DNA from: Lacrimispora sinapis
GTDB taxonomy: Bacteria > Bacillota > Clostridia > Lachnospirales > Lachnospiraceae
DNA length: 64,000 nt
Direction: 5' to 3'
Assembly (NCBI RefSeq): GCF_043633585.1
Contig: NZ_CP141832.1
Location: 186,001-250,000, forward strand
In this document: positions 1 through 8,828 of the stretch, one piece after another
Numbering within the stretch: the stretch's first letter is position 1
Layout of the letters: each line of letters begins with the position of its first letter
Program-made: the position numbers and the translations under genes
Notes under the pieces: model-generated
What the model saw: only the letters and a program-made list of their open reading frames with translations
Told to the model about the DNA's origin: nothing
Database searches by the model: none

Positions 1-1
1 T

Positions 2-877
2 CCGGGACCTACAATTACCGGCCCTACAGCAGGCTGGGATCGGGGAGCACCGCCCTTTAACACAGGTCCGGTTCCGGGATCAAGGTCAATTAGGAGCGGC
101 CCCATACCCGGCATGCGGGAGACACCAATGCCTTCCACGACAGGTCCGTCCCCAGGCGTACCTCAGATGAACAGACCCATCAGTTCCACCCCGGTTCCTT
201 CCGCGACAGGACCCATGTCTCAGGAGTGGAAAATGCCCGGACAGGAAGACCAGGAAGCAGTCCATCAGCAAAAAGATCATCAGGAAAATGAAGTTCAGGA
301 ACATAAATCTGACCAGGTTCGTGCAGAAGCAGTAGCCGCCAAAAAATTATCCGAGGAAGAAGCGGCAGCCCCCAAAAAAACTCTTTTATACCGGGCCGAT
401 GCGGTCATCAAAGAAGCACCGGAAACCAAGAAGGAAGAAATAAAGCTGGGAAATCCCGATGAATTAGAGCGCCTTCGTCAGAATGAAGACCAGGAGGAGG
501 AGACCCCCCATAGTGTTGTCTGGGAGAAACTGAGACGGGAACATACAAGGATACTCGCCTTTGATTATGAAGATGGCTGTGAAATACTGACCATTAAACC
601 GCAGGACATTGGCCTTCTTCCAAGAGATACCTGGGTTTACGGCAATAACAGTTTTCTTCTCCACGGATATTATAATTACCGATACTTAATCCTTGCAAAA
701 CTTTTTAATCCAAATGGAACACCTCGTTATTTACTGGGAATCCCGGGCCATTATTACAGCAATGAACGTTACATGGCGTCCATGTTCGGCTTCCCCAACT
801 TTGTGCTGTCAAAAGAGCAGCCCGTGGAAGACGGAAGATTTGGTTATTGGTATACGGATATAAAAATAGGGGGCTGA
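2..877 (+). CDS. DUF6128-type protein, 5' end off the window
   Basis: The frame is open from the first bases to the stop at 875-877, so the true start lies left of the window; the ATG at 113 is internal. About the first 100 visible residues are rich in Pro, Gly, Thr and Ser with repeated short TGP/PVPG-like words, followed by a charged Glu/Lys/Gln linker. The last ~115 residues form a compact aromatic domain (from WEKLRREH through GIPGHYYSNERYM to the end) that I recognise as the DUF6128 domain common in Lachnospiraceae. The function is unknown. The layout of a long disordered N-part plus a short C-terminal domain is usual for that family. The stop codon sits inside a terminator hairpin shared with the convergent gene to the right. 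Confidence 0.8.
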   Translation, partial: PGPTITGPTAGWDRGAPPFNTGPVPGSRSIRSGPIPGMRETPMPSTTGPSPGVPQMNRPISSTPVPSATGPMSQEWKMPGQEDQEAVHQQKDHQENEVQEHKSDQVRAEAVAAKKLSEEEAAAPKKTLLYRADAVIKEAPETKKEEIKLGNPDELERLRQNEDQEEETPHSVVWEKLRREHTRILAFDYEDGCEILTIKPQDIGLLPRDTWVYGNNSFLLHGYYNYRYLILAKLFNPNGTPRYLLGIPGHYYSNERYMASMFGFPNFVLSKEQPVEDGRFGYWYTDIKIGG

Positions 878-893
878 TAAAGCCCCCTTGTTT
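869..893 (+). terminator. Rho-independent terminator after the DUF6128 gene
   Basis: A perfect 7-bp stem (GGGGGCT at 869-875, AGCCCCC at 881-887) with a 5-nt loop is followed by TTGTTT. The stop codon of the upstream gene lies in the loop side of the stem. It may also slow transcription from the convergent gene. Confidence 0.8.
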
Positions 894-911
894 GCAGTAG
901 TGTCCATGCCC

Positions 912-1607
912 TCAACTGTCAACTCCGCGAAGTGCTGAATTGGGAATCCACGGTTTTACAATACCGAGAAATCCCTCTAATTCGCTTTTAGAAAATGACT
1001 CGTACCCCGGGCAGAGAACTTCTTCTGATTCCACATAGTTTTGAAGAAAATAGAGAGAAGGGCCTTTCAGCCATTTTCCAATATCCATAAAGTCCTCTTT
1101 TCCATGAATCCCCTTTACCACGGTGGTCCGAAATTCCCATGGTACATGTCCTTCCATTAAAAACTCCGCACTTTTTTCCACTTGTTCGATTCTGATGCCG
1201 CAAAAGCCCGAAGCCTTTTCGTAATTGCTTCTGCCTCCCTTGATATCCATTGCCACGTAATCAATCAATCCTTTAAAAACCAGATTTTTTAAAACCTCCG
1301 GCCGATAGCCGTTGGTATCCAGTTTTATAAGATATCCCAAATCCTTAGCTTTTTTCAAAAATGCTTCCAAATCCTCCTGAAGAGTGGGTTCGCCTCCCGT
1401 GACGCAGAGCCCTTCCAAAATCCCTTTTCGTTTCTGCAGAAAACCAAGTATTTCATCTTCCGTAAAAAGCGGTTTTGCATCACTTCCGATCAGCCCGCTG
1501 TTATGGCAGAAGGGACACCGGAAATTGCAGCCCCCCAGAAAAACCGTAGCGGCAACGTGGCCTGGATAATCCAGAAGGGTTGTCTTTTGAAGTCCGCAGA
1601 GTTTCAT
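912..1607 (-). CDS. nrdG: Radical SAM anaerobic ribonucleotide reductase activating protein (NrdG2 type)
   Basis: A 231-residue radical SAM enzyme. The cluster motif is seen as C27, C31 and C34 in GGCNFRCPFC, followed by the SAM-binding GGEPTL segment near residue 70. The N-terminus (LQKTTLLDYPG) is typical of the NrdG2-like subfamily, which is annotated as the activating protein of anaerobic ribonucleoside-triphosphate reductase: it makes the glycyl radical on NrdD using SAM and a 4Fe-4S cluster. No nrdD is next to it here, so the partner is inferred from family knowledge only. Some members of this subfamily may have other substrates. It is divergent from tadA across a 69-bp gap. Confidence 0.85.
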   Translation of the reverse strand: MKLCGLQKTTLLDYPGHVAATVFLGGCNFRCPFCHNSGLIGSDAKPLFTEDEILGFLQKRKGILEGLCVTGGEPTLQEDLEAFLKKAKDLGYLIKLDTNGYRPEVLKNLVFKGLIDYVAMDIKGGRSNYEKASGFCGIRIEQVEKSAEFLMEGHVPWEFRTTVVKGIHGKEDFMDIGKWLKGPSLYFLQNYVESEEVLCPGYESFSKSELEGFLGIVKPWIPNSALRGVDS

Positions 1608-1676
1608 ACCTTCACCATTCCTTTGTTTCGTGTTATACTATGATTATACCATAATAAAAAGCAAAGAGGAACGAAT

Positions 1677-2165
1677 ATGACCACAGATGAGAAGTATATG
1701 CGGGCAGCCATTGTTCAGGCGGAAAAAGCCAGAGCCATCGGCGAAGTCCCCATCGGCTGCGTAATCGTTTATGAAGATAAAATTATCGCCCGCGGCTATA
1801 ACCGCCGCACCATAGATAAAAATGTGCTGTCCCACGCAGAAATTAACGCCATAAAAAAAGCCTGTAAAAGAATCGGGGACTGGAGACTGGAAGGCTGTAC
1901 CATGTATGTGACGCTGGAGCCATGTCCTATGTGTGCCGGAGCCATCGTTCAGGCCAGGATTCCCAGAGTAGTCATTGGCTGTATGAATCAGAAAGCAGGA
2001 TGTGCCGGTTCCATCTTGGACATGCTCCATGAAGACCGGTTCAATCATCAGGTAGAGACTGAGACCGGAGTTTTAGGGGAAGAATGTTCCCTTATGATGA
2101 AAAACTTTTTTAAAGAATTAAGGGAAAAGAAAAAACAGAAACTGGAAGAGGCAAATACCCCGTAA
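1677..2165 (+). CDS. tadA: tRNA-specific adenosine deaminase
   Basis: A 162-residue cytidine-deaminase-fold enzyme that converts A34 to inosine in the tRNA-Arg(ACG) wobble position, which lets one tRNA read three Arg codons. Zinc and catalytic residues are visible as H53-A-E55 and C83-P-M-C86, with the surrounding TLEPCPMCAGA signature. The length fits TadA. GAGGA lies 8 nt upstream of the ATG and supports the start. The C-terminal 25 residues are Lys/Glu rich and variable in the family. It is followed directly by the SRP RNA promoter. Confidence 0.95.
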   Translation: MTTDEKYMRAAIVQAEKARAIGEVPIGCVIVYEDKIIARGYNRRTIDKNVLSHAEINAIKKACKRIGDWRLEGCTMYVTLEPCPMCAGAIVQARIPRVVIGCMNQKAGCAGSILDMLHEDRFNHQVETETGVLGEECSLMMKNFFKELREKKKQKLEEANTP

Positions 2166-2169
2166 ATCC

Positions 2170-2198
2170 TTGACAATTTAGGCTTTTCCATGTATACT
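2170..2198 (+). promoter_or_regulatory. SRP RNA promoter
   Basis: A consensus sigma-A promoter: TTGACA at 2170-2175, a 17-bp spacer and TATACT at 2193-2198, immediately upstream of the SRP RNA. Confidence 0.85.
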
Positions 2199-2229
2199 TA
2201 ACAGCGATTCAACCAAAACATGTCATAAA

Positions 2230-2497
2230 GCTTCCGTGCAGCCGGGGAGATAGCGGTGCCCTGTACCTGCAATCCGCTCCAGCAGGGGTGATGTCTCACC
2301 CAGGGCCGGCTATTGCAGGGCTGCCCCCGATAAGTGGCGATGACGTTTGGGTCTTACGCAACAGAACTTCGCGAACCGTGTCAGGGCAGGAATGCAGCAG
2401 CACTAAGTGAATGATTCTGTGTGCCGTGAGGGAGCCTGGACTGAGTTAACTGTCAGGGTAACGCCTGTGATAGCGGTTCAAAGTGAGACGCACGGAT
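2230..2497 (+). ncRNA. ffs: Signal recognition particle RNA, large bacterial (4.5S/6S-like) type
   Basis: The domain IV tetraloop hairpin is recognisable around GTCAGGGCAGGAATGCAGCA, with the Alu-domain region containing GGTGCCCTGTACCTGCAATC near the 5' end. The ends pair: CCGTGC at 2234-2239 with GCACGG at 2490-2495. The ~265-nt size is that of the long Firmicute SRP RNA, which carries an Alu domain as well as the Ffh-binding domain. The exact ends are estimated from the pairing; the start of transcription predicted from the promoter is near 2205, so about 25 nt may be trimmed. Confidence 0.92.
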
Positions 2498-2515
2498 TAA
2501 ATATAATAATGATCG

Positions 2516-2553
2516 GACACCGGGAAGCAGAAAGCTGTTTTACGGTGTCTTTT
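2516..2553 (+). terminator. Terminator of SRP RNA
   Basis: GACACCG (2516-2522) pairs with CGGTGTC (2543-2549), with an inner AGCAG/CTGTT stem, and is followed by a T run. Confidence 0.75.
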
Positions 2554-2713
2554 ACAATTCCTGAATAGCATTTTTAATATTTTCTTACTTTTCTTATTAT
2601 AATGAAGTTTTCCCTTGCCCGCCATTCCCCTTTGTATTATAATTGAGAATAAAATGGGTATAATAGTACCTATTTCCGAATGACAAATTGAATCAAAGAT
2701 GAGGTGCGCTTTC

Positions 2714-3793
2714 ATGATGAGAATTGGAATGCTTACGAGCGGCGGAGACTGTCAGAGCTTAAACGCTACCATGCGTGGCGTGGCAAAAGCGCTGTACCGG
2801 ATCTTCGGTGACATAGAGATCATAGGATTTGAAGATGGCTACAAAGGTCTTATTTATTCAAAATACCGCATAATGAAACAGGAAGAATTTTCGGGAATCT
2901 TAACAAAGGGCGGAACCATCCTTGGCACCTCCAGACAGCCATTCAAACTTATGCGTACCCCGGATGAGAACGGTCTTGATAAGGTGGAAGCCATGAAGAA
3001 CACCTATAAAAAGCTGAAATTAGAATGCCTGGTTGTTTTAGGCGGCAATGGAAGCCAGAAGACAGCCAATCTTCTTCGGGAGGAGGGCCTTCATGTGGTT
3101 TCTCTGCCTAAGACCATTGATAACGATTTGTGGGGAACCGATATGACCTTTGGTTTCCAGAGTGCTGTCAATGTGGCAACCAATGCCATTGACTGCATTC
3201 ATACCACAGCCGCTTCCCATGGCAGAGTTTTCATTGTAGAAGTTATGGGCCATAAGGTGGGCTGGCTCACTTTATATGCAGGCATTGCAGGAGGAGCAGA
3301 TATCATACTCCTTCCCGAGATCCCGTATAATCTTGATATCGTGATCAATGCCTTAAAAAACAGAACTAAAAACGGCAAAAGATTTTCCATTATTGCCGTG
3401 GCAGAAGGGGCGATCTCAAAAGAAGATGCCTCACTTACAAAAAAAGAACTGAAAGAAAAAAAGAAGAGCGGAGTGATCTATCCCTCCATCGCATATGAGA
3501 TCGGAGCCATGATCACAGAGCGGACAGGCCAGGAAGTACGGGTCACCGTGCCGGGCCATATGCAAAGAGGCGGGGACCCCTGCCCCTATGACAGGGTCTT
3601 ATCTACCAGGCTCGGTGCAGAAGCCGCAATGCTCATTAAGAACAAAGATTATGGAAATATGGTAGTGGTTCAGAACAATGAGATTGTGAAGATGCCGCTT
3701 GCTGATATTGCCGGCAAATTAAAAACAGTCGATCCCAAGTGCTCCATCGTCAGGGAAGCCAAGATGATTGGAATCAGCTTCGGGGACGAATAA
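2714..3793 (+). CDS. pfkA: 6-phosphofructokinase, Lys124-type
   Basis: A 359-residue phosphofructokinase of the PfkA fold. It phosphorylates fructose 6-phosphate to the 1,6-bisphosphate in glycolysis. Seen: the phosphoryl-donor loop TSGGDCQSLN (residues 8-17), GGNGS (110-114), PKTIDND (132-138) and TFGFQSA. Family knowledge: Gly in the second motif fits ATP use, whereas Asp there marks pyrophosphate enzymes; Lys in PKTIDND is found in PPi enzymes and in the plant/trypanosome ATP clade. The Mg-binding Asp of GGDGS is Asn here. Donor preference is therefore open, with ATP slightly favoured. The ATG at 2714 is chosen because GAGGTG (2701-2706) lies 7 nt upstream; an in-frame ATG at 2699 would overlap this site. 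Confidence 0.88.
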   Translation: MMRIGMLTSGGDCQSLNATMRGVAKALYRIFGDIEIIGFEDGYKGLIYSKYRIMKQEEFSGILTKGGTILGTSRQPFKLMRTPDENGLDKVEAMKNTYKKLKLECLVVLGGNGSQKTANLLREEGLHVVSLPKTIDNDLWGTDMTFGFQSAVNVATNAIDCIHTTAASHGRVFIVEVMGHKVGWLTLYAGIAGGADIILLPEIPYNLDIVINALKNRTKNGKRFSIIAVAEGAISKEDASLTKKELKEKKKSGVIYPSIAYEIGAMITERTGQEVRVTVPGHMQRGGDPCPYDRVLSTRLGAEAAMLIKNKDYGNMVVVQNNEIVKMPLADIAGKLKTVDPKCSIVREAKMIGISFGDE

Positions 3794-3806
3794 GGAGTTT
3801 ATAAGC

Positions 3807-5378
3807 ATGTCATATACGGCATTGTATCGGAAATGGCGCCCCTCTTCCTTTGCGGATGTAAAGGGACAGGACCATATCGTACAGACATTGAAAAACCAGA
3901 TCGTATCCGCGCGTATCGGACATGCGTATCTGTTTTGCGGAACCAGAGGAACCGGTAAGACCAGTATTGCAAAGATTTTTGCAAAAGCGGTCAACTGCGA
4001 AGCGCCAAAGGATGGCAGTCCCTGCGGGGAATGTGCGACCTGTAAAAGCATTGCAGCCGGAGCTTCCTTGAATGTGGTTGAGATTGATGCTGCGTCCAAT
4101 AACGGTGTGGAGAACATCAGAGAGATCAGAGATCAGGTCCAGTATCCTCCAACAGAAGGGAAATACCGGGTTTATATCATTGATGAGGTTCATATGCTTT
4201 CTACAGGGGCATTTAATGCACTGCTAAAGACTCTGGAAGAACCGCCGTCCTATGTCATATTCATCCTGGCAACGACGGAAGTTCAGAAGATTCCTGTGAC
4301 GGTTCTTTCCCGGTGCCAGAGATATGATTTCAAGCGTATTACGGTAGAGACCATTGCAGAACATTTAAAAGGTCTTACAGCCGCAGAACACATACAAGTG
4401 GAAGACAGAGCCCTTACTTATATCGCAAAGGCTGCGGACGGTGCCCTTCGTGACGCCCTCAGCCTTTTGGACCAGTGCATCGCCTTTCATTACGGAGAGA
4501 TCCTTACCTATGATAATGTACTGGATGTGCTTGGAGCCGTGGATATCACCGTATACGGAAAGCTGTTTCGTGCGGTCACAGACAACCGGACCAGGGATTG
4601 TATTACCTGCCTGGAAGAACTGGTGATCCAGGGCAGGGAATTGGGCCAGTTTGTGGTGGATTTTATCTGGTATTTAAGAAATCTGCTGATTTTAAAATCC
4701 GTTGACGACGGAGACGCACTGCTCGATATGTCAACGGAAAACCAGGCCATTTTAAAAGAATACAGTGCCCGGGCAGACCAGGAGACCCTTCTCCGTTATA
4801 TCCGGGTGTTCTCCGATTTATCCAACCAGCTTCGCTATGCATCCCAGAAACGGGTTCTCATTGAAGTGGCCCTCATAAAATTGACCCGCCCCCAGATGGA
4901 ACAGAATTTGGATTCTCTGATCGAACGGATCAAAAGCATTGAAAAGCAGCTGGAGAACGGTGTGGTATCAAAAGCAGCCCCTCAGGCAGCGGCTCCGGCA
5001 CCGGCCGAGGAACTGACTCCCGCAGAACGGGTCACGCTTCCAAAAGGACAGCTGGAGGATTTGAATCTGATCCGCAGTGAATGGGGAAAGATCATTCGGG
5101 AATTAGGCGGTCCTATCCGGGCCAGTTTCCGGGATACCGTAGTCGAGCCCGCAGGCGAAAGCTGCCTGTGCGTGGTATTTTCAGATCAGAGCAACTACAT
5201 GATCGGAAGCCGGGATACTACTGTTTCAGAGATTGAGCGGTATGTGGAAGACCATTACAAAAAGTCCATTGCCTTTAAGACAAGACTCCGGGGAGGAGGC
5301 GAAAGGCTGGACACGATATACGTCAGTGACGAAGAATTAAAAGCGAATATTTTAATGGACATTACAATAGAAGAATAA
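3807..5378 (+). CDS. dnaX: DNA polymerase III subunit gamma/tau
   Basis: A 523-residue clamp-loader ATPase that loads the beta clamp at replication forks. Seen: Walker A GTRGTGKT (45-52), zinc-binding cysteines C64, C73, C76 and C79, Walker B IIDEVHM near 117, an SRCQRYDF arginine-finger segment near 170, then the lid and the collar-binding domain III. A short Ala/Pro-rich linker (about 390-415) leads to a C-terminal domain. AAGGAG at 3792-3797 places the start at the ATG at 3807; the frame is open further upstream but that part has no support. No slippery AAAAAAG site for gamma production was seen. It starts the classic dnaX-ybaB-recR set. Confidence 0.96.
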   Translation: MSYTALYRKWRPSSFADVKGQDHIVQTLKNQIVSARIGHAYLFCGTRGTGKTSIAKIFAKAVNCEAPKDGSPCGECATCKSIAAGASLNVVEIDAASNNGVENIREIRDQVQYPPTEGKYRVYIIDEVHMLSTGAFNALLKTLEEPPSYVIFILATTEVQKIPVTVLSRCQRYDFKRITVETIAEHLKGLTAAEHIQVEDRALTYIAKAADGALRDALSLLDQCIAFHYGEILTYDNVLDVLGAVDITVYGKLFRAVTDNRTRDCITCLEELVIQGRELGQFVVDFIWYLRNLLILKSVDDGDALLDMSTENQAILKEYSARADQETLLRYIRVFSDLSNQLRYASQKRVLIEVALIKLTRPQMEQNLDSLIERIKSIEKQLENGVVSKAAPQAAAPAPAEELTPAERVTLPKGQLEDLNLIRSEWGKIIRELGGPIRASFRDTVVEPAGESCLCVVFSDQSNYMIGSRDTTVSEIERYVEDHYKKSIAFKTRLRGGGERLDTIYVSDEELKANILMDITIEE

Positions 5379-5409
5379 AAAGAAAAGAAAGATCAGGAGG
5401 ATATACACC

Positions 5410-5763
5410 ATGGCGAAACGTGGCGGTTTTCCAGGCGCGATGCCTGGTAATATGAACAATTTAATGAAACAGGCGCAGAAGATGCAGCGTCAGATGGAAG
5501 AGACAACAAAGGCTCTGGAAGATAAGGAATATACAGCGGCAGCAGGCGGCGGAGCCGTATCTGTTACCGTTTCCGGAAAAAAAGAAGTTACATCCGTAAA
5601 GCTGTCCAAAGAAGTTGTAGACCCTGATGACATCGAGATGCTGGAAGACCTTATTATGGCAGCAACCAATGAAGCATTCCGCCAGATGGAAGAGGAAAGC
5701 AGCTCTGCCATGGCGAAGCTGACCGGCGGTCTTGGCGGCCTGGGCGGAGGCTTTCCGTTCTAA
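5410..5763 (+). CDS. ybaB: YbaB/EbfC family nucleoid-associated protein
   Basis: A 117-residue DNA-binding protein of the YbaB/EbfC family, which acts as a tweezer-shaped dimer on DNA. Seen: a Met/Gln-rich N-terminal helix (NNLMKQAQKMQRQMEE), the Gly-rich strand turn AAGGGAVSVTVSG, the VKLSKEVVDPDDIEMLEDLI segment and a Gly-rich tail. Its place between dnaX and recR is conserved across bacteria and is the best support. AGGAGG lies at 5396-5401. It is 46 residues downstream of nothing else and just 2 bp before recR. Confidence 0.93.
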   Translation: MAKRGGFPGAMPGNMNNLMKQAQKMQRQMEETTKALEDKEYTAAAGGGAVSVTVSGKKEVTSVKLSKEVVDPDDIEMLEDLIMAATNEAFRQMEEESSSAMAKLTGGLGGLGGGFPF

Positions 5764-5765
5764 TT

Positions 5766-6362
5766 ATGGATTATTTCAGCAGTCAGATAACCAAATTGAT
5801 CGAAGAACTGTCAAGGCTTCCGGGCATTGGCAGTAAATCCGCACAGCGTCTGGCGTTTCATATTATCAATATGCCGGAAGAACAAGTGGCAGGCCTTGCT
5901 TCATCCATTACAGAAGCAAAACGCAATGTACATTACTGCAAGGAATGCTTTACCCTGACAGATCAGGAACGATGCCCCATTTGCAAAAGCGAAAAACGCA
6001 ATCACAAGGTAATCATGGTTGTGGAAGATACAAGAGATTTAGCAGCGTATGAAAAAACCGGAAAGTTTGAAGGCGTTTACCATGTTCTCCATGGTGCCAT
6101 TTCCCCAATGCTGGGAATCGGACCCGGAGATATAAAGCTGAAGGAATTGATGCAGAGACTGCAGGGAGACGTGGAAGAGGTGATCATTGCTACCAATTCC
6201 AGCCTTGAAGGCGAGACGACAGCGATGTATATCAGCAAGCTGATCAAACCTACAGGAATCAGAGTTACCCGTATAGCCAGCGGAGTTCCCGTTGGAGGAG
6301 ACTTAGAGTACATAGATGAGGTGACATTGTTACGGGCCCTGGAAGGAAGGGTCGAGCTGTAA
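5766..6362 (+). CDS. recR: Recombination mediator RecR
   Basis: A 198-residue RecR, which with RecO (and RecF) loads RecA on SSB-coated gaps. Seen in order: the helix-hairpin-helix near LPGIGSKSAQRLAFH (residues 18-32), a four-cysteine zinc finger (YCKECF ... CPIC, about 57-75), then the Toprim domain with VVEDTRDL and the SLEGETTAMYI segment. The length is standard. It starts 2 bp after ybaB, so the two are probably translated together. Confidence 0.97.
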   Translation: MDYFSSQITKLIEELSRLPGIGSKSAQRLAFHIINMPEEQVAGLASSITEAKRNVHYCKECFTLTDQERCPICKSEKRNHKVIMVVEDTRDLAAYEKTGKFEGVYHVLHGAISPMLGIGPGDIKLKELMQRLQGDVEEVIIATNSSLEGETTAMYISKLIKPTGIRVTRIASGVPVGGDLEYIDEVTLLRALEGRVEL

Positions 6363-6392
6363 CCTATTTGCCTTGTTAGGAGATGCAAAATA

Positions 6393-8816
6393 ATGGATAA
6401 GTACGAGTTTAATATAAAGGTTGAACAGATTAAAAAACTGGTTGGCAAAAACGACTATGAGACGGCGATGAAGATCGCCGATACAATAGACTGGAGAAGA
6501 GTCCGCAACACCAATCTGCTATCCATGGTTGCCATGGTATATGAGAAGAATGAAGATTATCAGGAAGCCAAGGAGATCTTACTACAGGCGTTTGAACGTG
6601 CTCCCATCGGAAAACGCCTGCTGTATAAACTTGCAGAACTGGCAATCAAAGAGGGCAACATTGAAGAAGCAGAAGCATATTATAAGGAATTTGGCGATCT
6701 GGCATCGGAAGACCCCAGACAGCAGCTTCTGCGCTATATGATATTAAAATCCAAAGGAGCACCCGCCCAGCAGCTCATTCATTCCCTTGAGTCCTACACA
6801 AGTGTGGAACTTGACGAGAAATGGCTGTATGAACTGGCTGAATTATATAGTCTTGCAGGTATGCCCGACCGCTGTGTGGAAACCTGCGACCGGATCATGC
6901 TGATGTTTGGCCTCGGAAAGTATGTAGACAAGGCCATGGATTTAAAGATACAGTATGCACCGCTTACCAGTTATCAGATGGATCTTGTAGAGAACCGGGA
7001 CAAATACGAAGCAAAGCTGCGCGCCGTAGAACAGGAATACCGTTCAGGAATACCGCTTGAAGAAGAACCCGCTTCCCGTGAAGCTGAAATGATGTATCAG
7101 GAAGATCCCATGACTTCCGACATCGAAGCCTCCATGCAGGTAGCGGATGTCCAGGAAACTCTTGCAAGAGAGATGTCCAGGATCTCTTACGACGAACCCG
7201 TCATGCAGGAAGAAAGCAGAATGGAACACACCAGAGTGTTGGAGGACATTCGGAGAGTAGGCCGTCCGATGACCTCCGTAAAAAGGCCAAGAGGAGCTTA
7301 TGAATCCTATTCAGAACCTGTAATCGAAGAAGAGGAACTGGAATCCCCCGGTCTCAACGAATCGGAATTGGACCGTTACAATGAACTAAAGCCTGAATAC
7401 GACAGCTGCGCAGAAAATAATTTATATCCGGAAAATAATGCCTATTTGGAAGATGATAATAATGAAGAAAGTAATGACCAGACGGCAAGCGACTTTTATG
7501 CAGAAGATAGTTTCTATGCAGAGCATAATGCTCATTTAGAAGATAACGCTTATGCAGTTGATGATTCCGGCGAGTTTTTCGATGATTCCCTTAATCAGGA
7601 TAACGCTGCCCGCCAGGCAGCCATAACCGCCGAGGAATCAGAAGAATATTCCGCTCAAGCTGAAGTTCCATATCAACCGAATGATTCTTCGGCTGAAGTT
7701 TTACCGGATTCTGTGGATTATCATACTTCAAATTTCAGCCAACAGGACGACATGGAATTTGAAGAACTATATGAGGAAGAAGATGAGCCGGAGGAACTTC
7801 CGGTTCGCAACCACTTGATGATTGAAGCAAGAACTCCTGAGAAAGGACTTCAAATAGCAGTGGAAGCGTTAAAGCAGATCCATAAAGAAAGCGGTGTAAA
7901 GAATCCGGTAGCTAAAATTACCGGTTCCAAGTTATCCAAACGTGGAATTATGTCATGTGCGGACAAGCTTGCAGGAAAAGATCTTATAATTGAAGAAGCC
8001 GGAGATCTTACGCCCGCTGTACTGAATGAACTGAATACACTAATGGAGCATGATGAAAGCGGAATGATCGTTGTTCTCATTGACAATCCCAAACAGATGG
8101 AGACTCTTCACCGGGAACATCCGATTCTTGCCAGTAAATTTGAATGTATCGGAAGCGGAGAACCGAACCCCGCTCCTGATTCTGCGATGCATCCATCCCC
8201 TTCCTGCAAAAACCAGCCTTTAAGAGAAGAACCATACAATGGTTTTGAAAACTCTTCCTCCTATCAAGGGGAAACATTCGCAGAGGACACTTACAGCGAC
8301 ACCACTTCCTACAGCCAGGAAGACAGTTATATCCCGGAAAATGGTTACAATCAGGAAGCTATTCATGATCAAAATAGTGCAAGTCGGAAAAAAGCAGCAC
8401 CTAAGCGTAATAAATTCTTTCAGGCAAACCGCAAAATTCAGCAGGAGGACTCTTTCCAGCCCGGAAATGATTATCCTCAGAATGATCCTTATGAGTCAGG
8501 AAATGAATATGCACCTCCAGTCGGCCTTCATGAAGAAGAGATGGACATTGACGAGTTTGCACAATACGCCTGCCGTTATGCCAATGAAATTGATTGCAGT
8601 ATAACAGGGAAAAGTATGCTGGCTTTATACGAAAGAATCGAAATCATGGAAGAAGATGGAACTCCTCTGAACAAAGCCAATGCAGAACGTCTGATCGAAG
8701 AAGCAGCAGACCGTGCGGAAAAACCATCCATTGGAAAACGGATCAAAAATTTGTTTTCAACGAAATATGATAAAGATGGACTGCTGGTCTTAAAAGAAGA
8801 ACATTTCATATATTAA
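6393..8816 (+). CDS. Large acidic TPR protein with a P-loop-less AAA+-like segment
   Basis: An 807-residue protein that I do not recognise as a named family. Residues 1-200 look like helical TPR-type repeats (AMVYEKNEDYQEAKEILLQA; AELAIKEGNIEEAEAYYKE). Residues 200-470 are low-complexity and acidic with many Glu, Asp, Tyr and Asn, including repeated YAED/NAYLED words. Residues 475-605 resemble the second half of a SpoVK/CbbX-type AAA+ domain: KDLIIEEAGDL in the place of Walker B, then an EH(D/R)-like helix and VVLIDNPKQMETL before HPILASKF, matching the usual GYxxEM...NPGLxSRF pattern. No Walker A is present. A second Asn/Tyr-rich linker precedes a conserved-looking helical end. It follows recR by 30 bp and is likely in the same operon. 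A scaffold role is only a guess. Confidence 0.8.
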   Translation: MDKYEFNIKVEQIKKLVGKNDYETAMKIADTIDWRRVRNTNLLSMVAMVYEKNEDYQEAKEILLQAFERAPIGKRLLYKLAELAIKEGNIEEAEAYYKEFGDLASEDPRQQLLRYMILKSKGAPAQQLIHSLESYTSVELDEKWLYELAELYSLAGMPDRCVETCDRIMLMFGLGKYVDKAMDLKIQYAPLTSYQMDLVENRDKYEAKLRAVEQEYRSGIPLEEEPASREAEMMYQEDPMTSDIEASMQVADVQETLAREMSRISYDEPVMQEESRMEHTRVLEDIRRVGRPMTSVKRPRGAYESYSEPVIEEEELESPGLNESELDRYNELKPEYDSCAENNLYPENNAYLEDDNNEESNDQTASDFYAEDSFYAEHNAHLEDNAYAVDDSGEFFDDSLNQDNAARQAAITAEESEEYSAQAEVPYQPNDSSAEVLPDSVDYHTSNFSQQDDMEFEELYEEEDEPEELPVRNHLMIEARTPEKGLQIAVEALKQIHKESGVKNPVAKITGSKLSKRGIMSCADKLAGKDLIIEEAGDLTPAVLNELNTLMEHDESGMIVVLIDNPKQMETLHREHPILASKFECIGSGEPNPAPDSAMHPSPSCKNQPLREEPYNGFENSSSYQGETFAEDTYSDTTSYSQEDSYIPENGYNQEAIHDQNSASRKKAAPKRNKFFQANRKIQQEDSFQPGNDYPQNDPYESGNEYAPPVGLHEEEMDIDEFAQYACRYANEIDCSITGKSMLALYERIEIMEEDGTPLNKANAERLIEEAADRAEKPSIGKRIKNLFSTKYDKDGLLVLKEEHFIY

Positions 8817-8828
8817 TGGAGTATAAAA

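Noticed and set aside
1644..2048. A 134-codon frame antisense to tadA
   Set aside because: A shadow of the well-supported tadA gene.
3807..5378. Programmed frameshift for the gamma form of DnaX
   Set aside because: No slippery A-run with a downstream stem was seen in the second half of the gene.
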